DNA from: Archivesica marissinica
Taxonomy: Eukaryota > Mollusca > Bivalvia > Venerida > Vesicomyidae
Direction: 5' to 3'
Assembly (NCBI GenBank): GCA_014843695.1
Contig: CM026404.1
Location: forward strand, 51,206,122-51,270,121
Length of the DNA stretch: 64,000 nucleotides
The notes below the pieces were generated by a model. The model saw only the letters and a list, made by a program, of their open reading frames with translations. It made no database searches and was not told the DNA's origin. Position 1 is the first letter of the stretch; each line of letters starts with the position of its first letter. Position numbers and translations under genes: made by a program. Of this stretch, positions 10,937 through 23,509 are shown piece by piece.

Positions 10937-11478
10937 ACTGCACTATTTCTCTACTGCACTATTTCTCTTCTCTACTGCACTATTTCTCTCTATTTCTCTA
11001 CTGCACTATTTCTCTACTGCACTATTTCTCTATTGCACAATTTCTCTTCTGCACTATTTCTCTATTGCACTATTTCTCTACTGCACTATTTCTCTACTGC
11101 ACTATTTCTCTACTGCACTATTTCTCTACTGCTCTATTGCACTATTTCTCTACTGCATTATTTCTCTATTGCACTATTTCTCTACTGCACTATTTCTCTA
11201 CTGCACTATTTCTCTCTATTTCTCTACTGCACTATTTCTCTATTGCACTATTTCTCTACTGCACTATTTCTCTATTGCACTATTTCTCTACTGCACTATT
11301 TGTCTACTGCACTATTTGTCTACTGCACTATTTGTCTACTGCACTATGTCTCTATTGCACTATGTCTCTATTGCACTATTTCTCTACTGCACTATTTCTC
11401 TATTGCACTATTTCTCTACTGCACTATTTCTCTACTGCACTATTTCTCTCTATTTCTCTACTGCACTATTTCTCTTAT
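10937..11478 (+). repeat. 16-bp minisatellite, about 33 copies
   Basis: Unit ctctactgcactattt with ctattg/ctactg and ttgt/ttct/atgt variants and a few shortened units. It lies just beyond the acceptor side of the exon at 10,793-10,915, leaving only the pyrimidine tract between exon and array. Confidence 0.95.
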
Positions 11479-11974
11479 TTCTAAGTCGGACATGATTGTT
11501 TGTATTATTGTAATATAATACTGTTGCGCCATTATAACCGTTGGCAACGACGCCACTGTACTGTCGACGCAACGTCACCTGGCGGAAAGTACTCCATTTG
11601 TCGCTTATTTGGGCAGTGGTTGCGCAACTTCGCTTCCGGAGTGAAAGGCCTGGAGTTGGCGCCCAGCTGTAGCCGTTATGCAAAAGGTTACGTAAAGTTG
11701 TTTCGCATCGAGTTACATTAACACAGTGTTGATTTATTAAAGTATAGAATTTGGATGATTGTGGAGAGTAAAATGTGGGAATAGTGTAGAGATAGAATGA
11801 AACAAAAGCTGATTGGTTAAATATGCATCGTTCAATAATAGAGAATCTGACTTAAAACATTAATAAACAAAAGAGCAGCTACATTTTGGAATATTCTACT
11901 GTTTGCAGAATATTGCAGTGAAACACCGTCCGTGCCTGTTACTGATTGTGTGTCAAGCTTGTTATCTTTATAAT
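11479..11974. other. single-copy sequence with a locally GC-richer stretch
   Basis: Positions 11,520-11,700 are noticeably richer in GC and CpG than their surroundings. A 5' exon or promoter is possible, but I see no ATG-initiated frame with splice context. The rest is AT-rich with nothing assigned. Confidence 0.4.
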
Positions 11975-12234
11975 CGTAAATAAGAATAATTACGCCCCTT
12001 GTACGTAAATAAGAATAATTACGCCCCTTGTACGTAAATAAGAATAATTACTCCCTTGTACGTAAATAAGAATAATTACGCCCCTTGTACGTAAATAAGA
12101 ATAATTACGCCCCTTGTACGTAAATAAGAATAATTACGCCCCTTGTACGTAAATAAGAATAATTATGCCCCTTGTACATAAATAAGAATAATTACGCCCC
12201 TTGTACGTAAATAAGAATAATTACGCCCCTTGTA
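11975..12234 (+). repeat. 29-bp minisatellite, about 9 copies
   Basis: Unit gtaaataagaataattacgc followed by cccttgtac. One unit has a 2-base loss (tactcccttg) and another has tatgcccc. Confidence 0.95.
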
Positions 12235-12627
12235 CAATAAGTCTCCATCTAATAATAGCGCCGACAAACTCAAAATACGAAAGCTCACAATTTACTGGAC
12301 TGTCTGTCTGTCTCTGTGCGTCTGTTTGTCTGTTCGTCTGTGCTTTTATTTGATTTGTACAAGGCTCACTACGGGGCATCATTGTACATAGTCATTCTGT
12401 TGTTGTGAAGAAGACCACCAACATTGTCTGGGTTGAAACCAGTACTCAAATCTCCAGCCTCCACAAGCGACTAACAACTTTCTCGGATATCATCATTGTA
12501 TCACTTGTCGCCGATAGGAAGCGAACCTGTGGCCGTCAGCGTCGGTGGTGATATTTTTGGAAGCTGAGTTCTAACAGTGGCAACAAAGTACACAGGAGTT
12601 GAGGCAACAAAAGTGCACAGCTGCACA
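12235..12627. other. single-copy sequence, no gene recognised
   Basis: Contains a short tctgtctg run (12,300-12,340) and a minus-strand B-box-like aggttcgcttcc near 12,510-12,530 that may be SINE debris. No exon supported. Confidence 0.4.
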
Positions 12628-12672
12628 GGCTGACCGATTAGCGCAGTGGTTAGCGCGCTCACTTCTCACCAA
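12628..12672 (+). mobile_element. 5' half of a tRNA-derived SINE
   Basis: ggctgaccgattagcgcagt ggttagcgcgctcacttctcacc is the A-box half and anticodon arm of a tRNA-like head. The element stops before its B box; after about ten bases of transition the 31-bp array starts. Confidence 0.75.
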
Positions 12673-12682
12673 TGCAACCCTG

Positions 12683-15600
12683 TGTAGGGTTTGTATATAC
12701 ATGTATACGCCGGTGTAGGGTTTGTATATACATGTATACGCCGGTGTAGGGTTTGTATATACATGTATACACTGGTGTAGGGTTTGTATATACATGTATA
12801 CACTGGTGTAGGGTGTGTATATACATGTATACGCTGGTGTAGGGTTTATATATACATGTATACACCGGTGTAGGGTTTGTATATACATGTATACACCGTG
12901 TAGGGTTTGTATATACATGTATACACTGGTGTAGGGTTTGTATATACATGTATACACTGGTGTAGGGTTTGTATATACATGTATACACCGGTGTAGGGTT
13001 TGTATATACATGTATACACCGGTGTAGGGTTTGTATATACATGTATACACCGGTGTAGGGTTTGTATATACATGTATACACCGGTGTAGGGTTTGTATAT
13101 ACATGTATACACCGGTGTAGGGTTTGTATATACATGTATACACCGGTGTAGGGTTTGTATATACATGTATACACCGGTGTAGGGTTTGTATATACATGTA
13201 TACACCGGTGTAGGGTTTGTATATACATGTATACACCGGTGTAGGGTTTGTATATACATGTATACACTGGTGTAGGGTTTGTATATACATGTATACACCG
13301 GTGTAGGGTTTGTATATACATGTATACACCGGTGTAGGGTTTGTATATACATGTATACGCCGGTGTAGGGTTTGTATATACATGTATATGATGGTGTAGG
13401 GTTTGTATATACATGTATACACCGGTGTAGGGTTTGTATATACATGTATATGCAGGTGTAGGGTTTGTATATACATGTATATGATGGTGTAGGGTTTGTA
13501 TATACATGTATACACTGGTGTAGGGTTTGTATATACATGTATACACCGGTGTAGGGATTGTATATACATGTATACATTGGTGTAGGATTTGTATATACAT
13601 GTATACACAGGTGTAGGGTTTGTATATACATGTATACACAGGTGTAGGGTTTGTATATACATGTATACGCTGGTGTAGGGTTTGTATATACATGTATACA
13701 CTGGTGTAGGGTTTGTATATACATGTATACACTGGTGTAGGGTTTGTATATACATGTATACACCGGTGTAGGGTTTGTATATACATGTATACACCGGTGT
13801 AGGGTTTGTATATACATGTATACACAGGTGTAGGGTTTGTATATACATGTATATGATGGTGTAGGGTTTGTATATACATGTATATGCTGGTGTAGGGTTT
13901 GTATATACATGTATACGCCGGTGTAGGGTTTGTATATACATGTATACACTGGTGTAGGGTTTGTATATACATGTATACACTGGTGTAGGGTTTGTATATA
14001 CATGTATACACCGGTGTAGGGTTTGTATATACATGTATATGCAGGTGTAGGGTTTGTATATACATGTATATGCTGATGTAGGGTTTGTATATACATGTAT
14101 ACGCCAGTGTAGGGTTTGTATATACATGTATACACTGGTGTAGGGTTTGTATATACATGTATACGCTGGTGTAGGGTTTGTATATACATGTATACACCGG
14201 TGTAGGGTTTGTATATACATGTATACGCCGTTGTAGGGTTTGTATATACATGTATACACTGGTGTAGGGTTTGTATATACATGTATACACTGGTGTAGGG
14301 TTTGTATATACATGTATACGCCAGTGTAGGGTTTGTATATACATGTATACGCTGGTGTAGGGTTTGTATATACATGTATACGCCGGTGTAGGGTTTGTAT
14401 ATACATGTATACGCCGGTGTAGGGTTTGTATATACATGTATACACTGGTGTAGGGTTTGTATATACATGTATACACTGGTGTAGGGTTTGTATATACATG
14501 TATACACCGGTGTAGGGTTTGTATATACATGTATACCCGGTGTAGGGTTTGTATATACATGTAACGGTGTAGGGTTTGTATATACATGTATACACGGTGT
14601 AGGGTTTGTATATACATGTATACACCGGTGTAGGGTTTGTATATACATGTATACACGGTGTAGGGTTTGTATATACATGTATACACCGGTGTAGGGTTTG
14701 TATATACATGTATACACCGTGTAGGTTTGTATATACATGTATACACGGTGTAGGGTTTGTATATACATGTATACACCGGTGTAGGTTTGTATATACATGT
14801 ATACACGTGTAGGGTTTGTATATACATGTATACACGGTGTAGGGTTTGTATATACATGTATACATGGTGTAGGGTTTGTATATACATGTATACACTGGTG
14901 TAGGGTTTGTATATACATGTATACACTGGTGTAGGGTTTGTATATACATGTATACACCGGTGTAGGGTTTGTATATACATGTATATGCTGGTGTAGGGTT
15001 TGTATATACATGTATACACAGGTGTAGGGTTTGTATATACATGTATACACAGGTGTAGGGTTTGTATATACATGTATACACAGGTGTAGGGTTTGTATAT
15101 ACATGTATACACCTGTATACACTGGTGTAGGGTTTGTATATACATGTATACACTGGTGTAGGGTTTGTATATACATGTATATGCTGGTGTAGGGTTTGTA
15201 TATACATGTATACACTGGTGTAGGGTTTGTATATACATGTATACACTGGTGTAGGGTTTGTATATACATGTATACACTGGTGTAGGGTTTGTATATACAT
15301 GTATACACTGGTGTAGGGTTTGTATATACATGTATACACCGGTGTAGGGTTTGTATATACATGTATATGCCGGTGTAGGGTTTGTATATACATGTATACA
15401 CTGGTGTAGGGTTTGTATATACATGTATACACTGGTGTAGGGTTTGTATATACATGTATACACCGGTGTAGGGTTTGTATATACATGTATACACTGGTGT
15501 AGGGTTTGTATATACATGTATACACTGGTGTAGGGTTTGTATATACATGTATACACCGGTGTAGGGTTTGTATATATATGATGGTGTAGGGTTTGTATAT

Positions 15601-18600
15601 ACATGTATACACTGGTGTAGGGTTTGTATATACATGTATACACCGGTGTAGGGTTTGTATATACATGTATACACAGGTGTAGGGTTTGTATTATGTATAT
15701 GATGGTGTAGGGTTTGTATATACATGTATACACTGGTGTAGGGTTTGTATATACATGTATACACTGGTGTAGGGTTTGTATATACATGTATACACAGGTG
15801 TAGGGTTTGTATATACATGTATATGATGGTGTAGGGTTTGTATATACATGTATACACTGGTGTAGGGTTTGTATATACATGTATACACTGGTGTAGGGTT
15901 TGTATATACATGTATACACCGGTGTAGGGTTTGTATATACATGTATATGCTGGTGTAGGGTTTGTATATACATGTATACACCGGTGTAGGGTTTGTATAT
16001 ACATGTATATGATGGTGTAGGGTTTGTATATACATGTATACACCGGTGTAGGGTTTGTATATACATGTATACACGGTGTAGGGTTGTATATACATGTATA
16101 CACAGGTGTAGGGTTTGTATATACATGTATACACCGTGTAGGGTTTGTATACACTGGTGTAGGGTTTGTATATACATGTATACACTGGTGTAGGGTTTGT
16201 ATATACATGTATATGATGGTAGGGTTTGTATATACATGTATACACTGGTGTAGGGTTTGTATATACATGTATACACTGGTGTAGGGTTTGTATATACATG
16301 TATACACTGGTGTAGGGTTTGTATATACATGTATACACTGGTGTAGGGTTTGTATATACATGTATACACCGGTGTAGGGTTTGTATATACATGTATATGC
16401 CGGTGTAGGGTTTGTATATACATGTATACACTGGTGTAGGGTTTGTATATACATGTATACACTGGTGTAGGGTTTGTATATACATGTATACACTGGTGTA
16501 GGGTTTGTATATACATGTATACGCCGGTGTAGGGTTTGTATATACATGTATACACTGGTGTAGGGTTTGTATATACATGTATACACCGGTGTAGGGTTTG
16601 TATATACATGTATACACTGGTGTAGGGTTTGTATATACATGTATACACAGGTGTAGGGTTTGTATATACATGTATACACAGGTGTAGGGTTTGTATATAC
16701 ATGTATACACCAGTGTAGGGTTTGTATATACATGTATACACCGGTGTAGGGTTTGTATATACATGTATACACCGGTGTAGGGTTTGTATATACATGTATA
16801 CACCGGTGTAGGGTTTGTATATACATGTATACACTGGTGTAGGGTTTGTATATACATGTATACACCGGTGTAGGGTTTGTATATACATGTATATGATGGT
16901 GTAGGGTTTGTATATACATGTATACACTGGTGTAGGGTTTGTATATACATGTATACACCGGTGTAGGGTTTGTATATACATGTATACACAGGTGTAGGGT
17001 TTGTATTATGTATATGATGGTGTAGGTTTTGTATATACATGTATACACTGGTGTAGGGTTTGTATATACATGTATACACTGGTGTAGGGTTTGTATATAC
17101 ATGTATACACAGGTGTAGGGTTTGTATATACATGTATATGATGGTGTAGGGTTTGTATATACATGTATACACTGGTGTAGGGTTTGTATATACATGTATA
17201 CACTGGTGTAGGGTTTGTATATACATGTATACACCGGTGTAGGGTTTGTATATACATGTATATGATGGTGTAGGGTTTGTATATACATGTATACACAGGT
17301 GTAGGGTTTGTATATACATGTATATGATGGTGTAGGGTTTGTATATACATGTATACACTGGTGTAGGGTTTGTATATACATGTATACACTGGTGTAGGGT
17401 TTGTATATACATGTATACACCGGTGTAGGGTTTGTATATACATGTATACATTGGTGTAGGGTTTGTATATACATGTATACACCGGTGTAGGGTTTGTATA
17501 TACATGTATACACAGGTGTAGGGGTTGTATATACATGTATACACAGGTGTAGGGTTTGTATATACATGTATACACCAGTGTAGGGTTTGTATACACTGGT
17601 GTAGGGTTTGTATATACATGTATACACTGGTGTAGGGTTTGTATATACATGTATATGATGGTGTAGGGTTTGTATATACATGTATACACTGGTGTAGGGT
17701 TTGTATATACATGTATACACTGGTGTAGGGTTTGTATATACATGTATACACTGGTGTAGGGTTTGTATATACATGTATACACTGGTGTAGGGTTTGTATA
17801 TACATGTATACACCGGTGTAGGGTTTGTATATACATGTATATGCCGGTGTAGGGTTTGTATATACATGTATACACTGGTGTAGGGTTTGTATATACATGT
17901 ATACACTGGTGTAGGGTTTGTATATACATGTATACACCGGTGTAGGGTTTGTATATACATGTATATGCCGGTGTAGGGTTTGTATATACATGTATACACT
18001 GGTGTAGGGTTTGTATATACATGTATACACTGGTGTAGGGTTTGTATATACATGTATACACCGGTGTAGGGTTTGTATATACATGTATACACCGGTGTAG
18101 GGTTTGTATATACATGTATACACCGGTGTAGGGTTTGTATATACATGTATACACCGGTGTAGGGTTTGTATATACATGTATACACCGGTGTAGGGTTTGT
18201 ATATACATGTATACACCGGTGTAGGGTTTGTATATACATGTATACACCGGTGTAGGGTTTGTATATACATGTATACACCGGTGTAGGGTTTGTATATACA
18301 TGTATACACTGGTGTAGGGTTTGTATATACATGTATACACCGGTGTAGGGTTTGTATATACATGTATACACTGGTGTAGGGTTTGTATATACATGTATAC
18401 GCCGGTGTAGGGTTTGTATATACATGTATACACTGGTGTAGGGTTTGTATATACATGTATACACCGGTGTAGGGTTTGTATATACATGTATACACCGGTG
18501 TAGGGTTTGTATATACATGTATACACTGGTGTAGGGTTTGTATATACATGTATACACCGGTGTAGGGTTTGTATATACATGTATACACCGGTGTAGGGTT

Positions 18601-20876
18601 TGTATATACATGTATATGCTGGTGTAGGGTTTGTATATACATGTATACACTGGTGTAGGGTTTGTATATACATGTATACACCGGTGTAGGGTTTGTATAT
18701 ACATGTATACACCGGTGTAGGGTTTGTATATACATGTATATGCCGGTGTAGGGTTTGTATATACATGTATACACTGGTGTAGGGTTTGTATATACATGTA
18801 TACACTGGTGTAGGGTTTGTATATACATGTATACACTGGTGTAGGGTTTGTATATACATGTATACACCGGTGTAGGGTTTGTATATACATGTATACACAG
18901 GTGTAGGGTTTGTATATACATGTATACGCAGGTGTAGGGTTTGTATATACATGTATACACCGGTGTAGGGTTTGTATATACATGTATACACCGGTGTAGG
19001 GTTTGTATATACATGTATACACCGGTGTAGGGTTTGTATATACATGTATACACCAGTGTAGGGTTTGTATATACATGTATACACTGGTGTAGGGTTTGTA
19101 TATACATGTATATGCCGGTGTAGGGTTTGTATATACATGTATATGATGGTGTAGGGTTTGTATATACATGTATACACTGGTGTAGGGTTTGTATATACAT
19201 GTATACACTGGTGTAGGGTTTGTATATACATGTATATGATGGTGTAGGGTTTGTATATACATGTATACACTGGTGTAGGGTTTGTATATACATGTATACA
19301 CTGGTGTAGGGTTTGTATATACATGTATACACTGGTGTAGGGTTTGTATATACATGTATATGCCGGTGTAGGGTTTGTATATACATGTATACACTGGTGT
19401 AGGGTTTGTATATACATGTATACACTGGTGTAGGGTTTGTATATACATGTATACACTGGTGTAGGGTTTGTATATACATGTATACACCGGTGTAGGGTTT
19501 GTATATACATGTATACACTGGTGTAGGGTTTGTATATACATGTATACACTGGTGTAGGGTTTGTATATACATGTATACACCGGTGTAGGGTTTGTATATA
19601 CATGTATACACTGGTGTAGGGTTTGTATATACATGTATACACCGGTGTAGGGTTTGTATATACATGTATACACCGGTGTAGGGTTTGTATATACATGTAT
19701 ACGCTGGTGTAGGGTTTGTATATACATGTATACACTGGTGTAGGGTTTGTATATACATGTATACACCGGTGTAGGGTTTGTATATACATGTATACACCGG
19801 TGTAGGGTTTGTATATACATGTATACACCGGTGTAGGGTTTGTATATACATGTATACACCGGTGTAGGGTTTGTATATACATGTATACACCGGTGTAGGG
19901 TTTGTATATACATGTATACACCGGTGTAGGGTTTGTATATACATGTATACACCGGTGTAGGGTTTGTATATACATGTATACACCGGGTAGGGTTTGTATA
20001 TACATGTATACACGGTGTAGGGTTGTATATACATGTATACACCGGTGTAGGGTTTGTATATACATGTATACACGGTGTAGGGTTTGTATATACATGTATA
20101 CGCCGGTGTAGGGTTTGTATATACATGTATACACCGGTGTAGGGTTTAATACATGTATACACTGGTGTAGGGTTTGTATATACATGTATACACCGGTGTA
20201 GGGTTTGTATATACATGTATACACCGGTGTAGGGTTTGTATATACATGTATACACTGGTGTAGGGTTTGTATATACATGTATACACCGGTGTAGGGTTTG
20301 TATATACATGTATACACTGGTGTAGGGTTTGTATATACATGTATACACTGGTGTAGGGTTTGTATATACATGTATACACTGGTGTAGGGTTTGTATATAC
20401 ATGTATACACTGGTGTAGGGTTTGTATATACATGTATACACCGGTGTAGGGTTTGTATATACATGTATACACCGGTGTAGGGTTTGTATATACATGTATA
20501 CACCGGTGTAGGGTTTGTATATACATGTATACGCCGGTGTAGGGTTTGTATATACATGTATACACCGGTGTAGGGTTTGTATATACATGTATACACCGGT
20601 GTAGGGTTTGTATATACATGTATACGCCGGTGTAGGGTTTGTATATACATGTATACGCCGGTGTAGGGTTTGTATATACATGTATACGCTGGTGTAGGGT
20701 TTGTATATACATGTATACACCGGTGTAGGGTTTGTATATACATGTATACGCCGGTGTAGGGTTTGTATATACATGTATACGCTGGTGTAGGGTTTGTATA
20801 TACATGTATACGCCGGTGTAGGGTTTGTATATACATGTATACGCCGGTGTAGGGTTTGTATATACATGTGTACACC
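12683..20876 (+). repeat. 31-bp satellite array, 8.2 kb, about 260 copies
   Basis: Unit tgtagggtttgtatatacat gtatacaccgg. Every copy has the 12-bp palindrome tatacatgtata, and copies with the CCGG form also have the overlapping palindrome tacaccggtgta. Variation concentrates in the last six bases (caCCgg, caCTgg, cgCCgg, tatgaTgg, caCAgg). The unit has no stop codon on the minus strand, so frames of up to 2,673 codons are open in all three minus frames; these are artefacts. Rare events include units shortened to gggtttgtatacactgg (near 16,147 and 17,587) and a tattatgtatatgatgg unit at 15,691 and 17,006. Single-base losses cluster near 14,530-14,870, 16,070-16,140 and 19,980-20,160. Confidence 0.97.
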
Positions 20877-21271
20877 GGTTTTAACTTTTTATTTTCTCTA
20901 TGAGCACATAAACAATTCATATCTTAAAAAATAATTTGCTTAAAAAATAAAAATAGTCATAAAAATATATAACCTAATTAACCAGAAACCAAAACCGGTG
21001 GTACTAATCCCTAATAATCCGGCAACATACAATACTACATACACACCATAAACTGCTTTATCTAAGCTTTACTATATGATGCAAATAAACTCTATTGCTT
21101 TGTGCAAAATCAAGAGGCCCACATTTTTGTCACCGGAATTCAAAAATAGTGTAATATTTTTTTTTTAAAATAGGTGAAAAAGGAAGAATGGTTCTATACT
21201 CAGATTGAACCAGCAGAAGAGTTTCGGTGTCATATTAATTATAACATTGCTGGGCATTTTGTCTGTACATG
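20877..21271. other. AT-rich single-copy sequence
   Basis: Nothing assignable. The sequence leaves the 31-bp array without a recognisable remainder of the SINE found at its left edge. Confidence 0.4.
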
Positions 21272-21279
21272 TATATGTA

Positions 21280-21457
21280 CAGTGAAACCTGTGTTAGTGG
21301 TCACCTCTATTAAGCAGCCAACCTGTATTAAGCAGCCAGTTTACATATTCCCAATGTGTTGTTCTGTTATATATCTGACCTCTATTAAGCAGCCACCTGT
21401 GCTAAACAGCCACTTTCTGTGATTCCCTTGGCTGGCTGCTTAACACAGGTTTAACTG
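21280..21457. mobile_element. hAT-like MITE with perfect 8-bp target-site duplication
   Basis: The 178-bp element begins CAGTGAAACCTGTGTTAGTG and ends GCTTAACACAGGTTTAACTG, inverted termini with few mismatches. It is flanked by an exact 8-bp duplication, tatatgta at 21,272-21,279 and 21,458-21,465. CAGTG-type ends and 8-bp duplications are hallmarks of the hAT superfamily. The interior has several ctctattaagcagcca repeats and no coding frame, so it is non-autonomous. Related copies are at 8,169-8,329 and 40,690-40,867. Confidence 0.9.
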
Positions 21458-21465
21458 TATATGTA

Positions 21466-22624
21466 AAGTATGAATTTAACTCATTCAACATGGACTACTG
21501 CACGATATTTTTAGACCAATAAATTAATAAGAAAATTACATTTGGACCAATCAAAATGGGTAATTTTGTCTAAAAATAGTAATATTACTGGCAAAAAGTG
21601 CAGATCCTGATGAGACGGCTCATGAGAAGCTCAGACAGACTACCTCCCCCAAGTCCAGCTTCAACCATGAACCTGGAGGTCATTCAACTTATCTCCAAAC
21701 TCAAGCTCTGTCGAGCCCTTCTGATTGGTTGAGAAGAGCGAAAATAAAATCAACAAATGTAAACAATTTAAGTGCCAGTGGAGTTCGAACCATTGTCCAT
21801 CTGAGAAAAAATCTGGAAAAAAATCATTCAAACGTGGATATCCTATCCACTGTGCTAATCAGAAACATATATACTGTTCAGTCGGTTTATCTGTATTTTA
21901 TACCCCCACATATTCAATATTGATATGTTTACATGTGCGATCTATTTTTAAAACCCATACTATTGCCAATATAATCATGTTCGACAGTAGTGTTGTATAT
22001 TGCCGGAATATTATAGGTTGATGAAAATAAATAAAGGTGGAATGATAAATGAATTACACATAACAACAAATAAGTCTTCAACAGCTAACATTCTATAACA
22101 CAATCTTAAAGCAGCATTACATCGTAATAAAGGATGTTTTGGGTAAAATATAAATATTAATGCGTGAAACAACAAAGGATGTAGAAAACAACGTATATAT
22201 TTTGAACATGAAAGACTATCTATCTATCTTCCTCTAATGTCGAACCCCTCACGGGGATGTAGAAATGTCCCTAAAAGACTTAGCTAACAGAGGTATGAAT
22301 CAACATATCAAGTAATTTAATTAAAAAGACAACGTGGGACAAATGGGGACGATACATTCCGAATGGAAACAAGTGCAGACGATGTGTTCCAGTTGTAAAC
22401 AAGTGCGTGACCGATCGACTCGGAAAGTCCTACTTTCGGTTTCGAGTTTGTTTTATCGCAAAAAAACACTGTTTACCAAATGAACATAAGCATACAAAGT
22501 ATAATGTTAAAATGTGTAGCAGCATTGCTACCCATAGGTAAACTTTGAATTTTTCAAATATCTTTTATTTCATACGATGTAATGCTGCTTTAAATATCAA
22601 TTATACAGTCAATGTTTTAGTTAT
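21466..22624. other. single-copy sequence with a LINE 3' fragment
   Basis: The stretch near 22,205-22,260 (ctatctatcttcctctaatg and the following cgaacccctcacggggatg) matches the 3' region of the LINE remnant near 58,545-58,600. Open frames at 21,725-22,021 have no recognisable domain. Confidence 0.5.
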
Positions 22625-22631
22625 ATAATTA

Positions 22632-23397
22632 CAGGGTTCCTTCTAGGTCAGAATTTTTGGGAGAGGCAGGGATCATTCTAGAGGGCGAAATTGTCGCCCT
22701 AGGGACCTTGACTTCGCCCTCTGGGGGCCCCACTTCTCCCTAAAAAAAATATTTAAAAAAAATGTTTTTTTACGATTTTCAAACAAATTTATGGCCCATT
22801 ATAAAGCACTCCTTCTATTCAAATGTTGTATTTAATGGTTGTACTGTGCATTTTAACCCTATTTTGCAGAAGTATATTAAAGAACACCATTTAAGGAAGC
22901 GACCACGCGCTTTCTCACTTCTCCCAAAAATTCTGACCTAGAATGAACCGTGACCGAACGCCCAGCCAAAACGACAACATTTCATGTCCTGCTGTTCACG
23001 ATGAAACAATGTGCCATTCTGGTGTTATTTGACCGATCTCCATGAAATAAAAAGTATTTGTTGATAGAATAAGGTCTTCCGGTCGGGACCACGAGGGCAT
23101 ATCAATGATCTGGTCGTTTTTACCTAGTTTCTCGTCGATGTTTCTGCATGCATGTTTCAATTTCGTTGGTTGCCTTTATTATATATTACTTACTATATGA
23201 CCATAGGCCAAACATTTTAAAAAAAATGTGTGTCTGGTGCCTGTGGGCCAGTGTATCTTACTAGACAATATTTTGTTGAAAATCGTAAAAACCAAAACAT
23301 AATTTTTTATTTTTAGGGAGAAGTAGGGCCCCCAGAGGGCGAAGTCAGGGTCCCTAGGGCGACAATTTCGCCCACATCGCCCTCTAAAATGATCCCT
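22632..23397. mobile_element. nested MITE (CAGGG-ended) with 7-bp target-site duplication
   Basis: The outer element starts CAGGGTTCCTTCTAGGTCAG and ends CTAAAATGATCCCT, flanked by ataatta at 22,625-22,631 and 23,398-23,404. Inside is an inverted partner (cacttctcccaaaaattctg acctagaatgaac near 22,915-22,950) and a roughly 250-bp insert (22,965-23,215) found almost unchanged at 60,472-60,718. Family members are at 28,408-28,722 and 60,055-60,835. The termini are hAT-like, but the duplication length is not 8, so the superfamily is tentative. Confidence 0.7.
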
Positions 23398-23509
23398 ATA
23401 ATTATGTATGAACATGGCACAACTCCCCCTGTAATATATCAGCTGTGTATAAAACATAATTATATACATGTACGCATATTTACCGGGCATATACAATCAC
23501 AGAGTTTGG

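Noticed and set aside
11500..11721. Coding exon in the GC-richer stretch
   Set aside because: Frames on both strands are open for about 70 codons, but there is no ATG-initiated frame with a donor, and no recognisable motif. Left as a possible promoter or CpG-rich spot.
12571..20920. Open frames of 1,000-2,673 codons on the minus strand
   Set aside because: They exist because the 31-bp repeat has no stop codon on that strand in any frame. There is no start context, splice signal or domain, and the peptide is a mere translation of the satellite.
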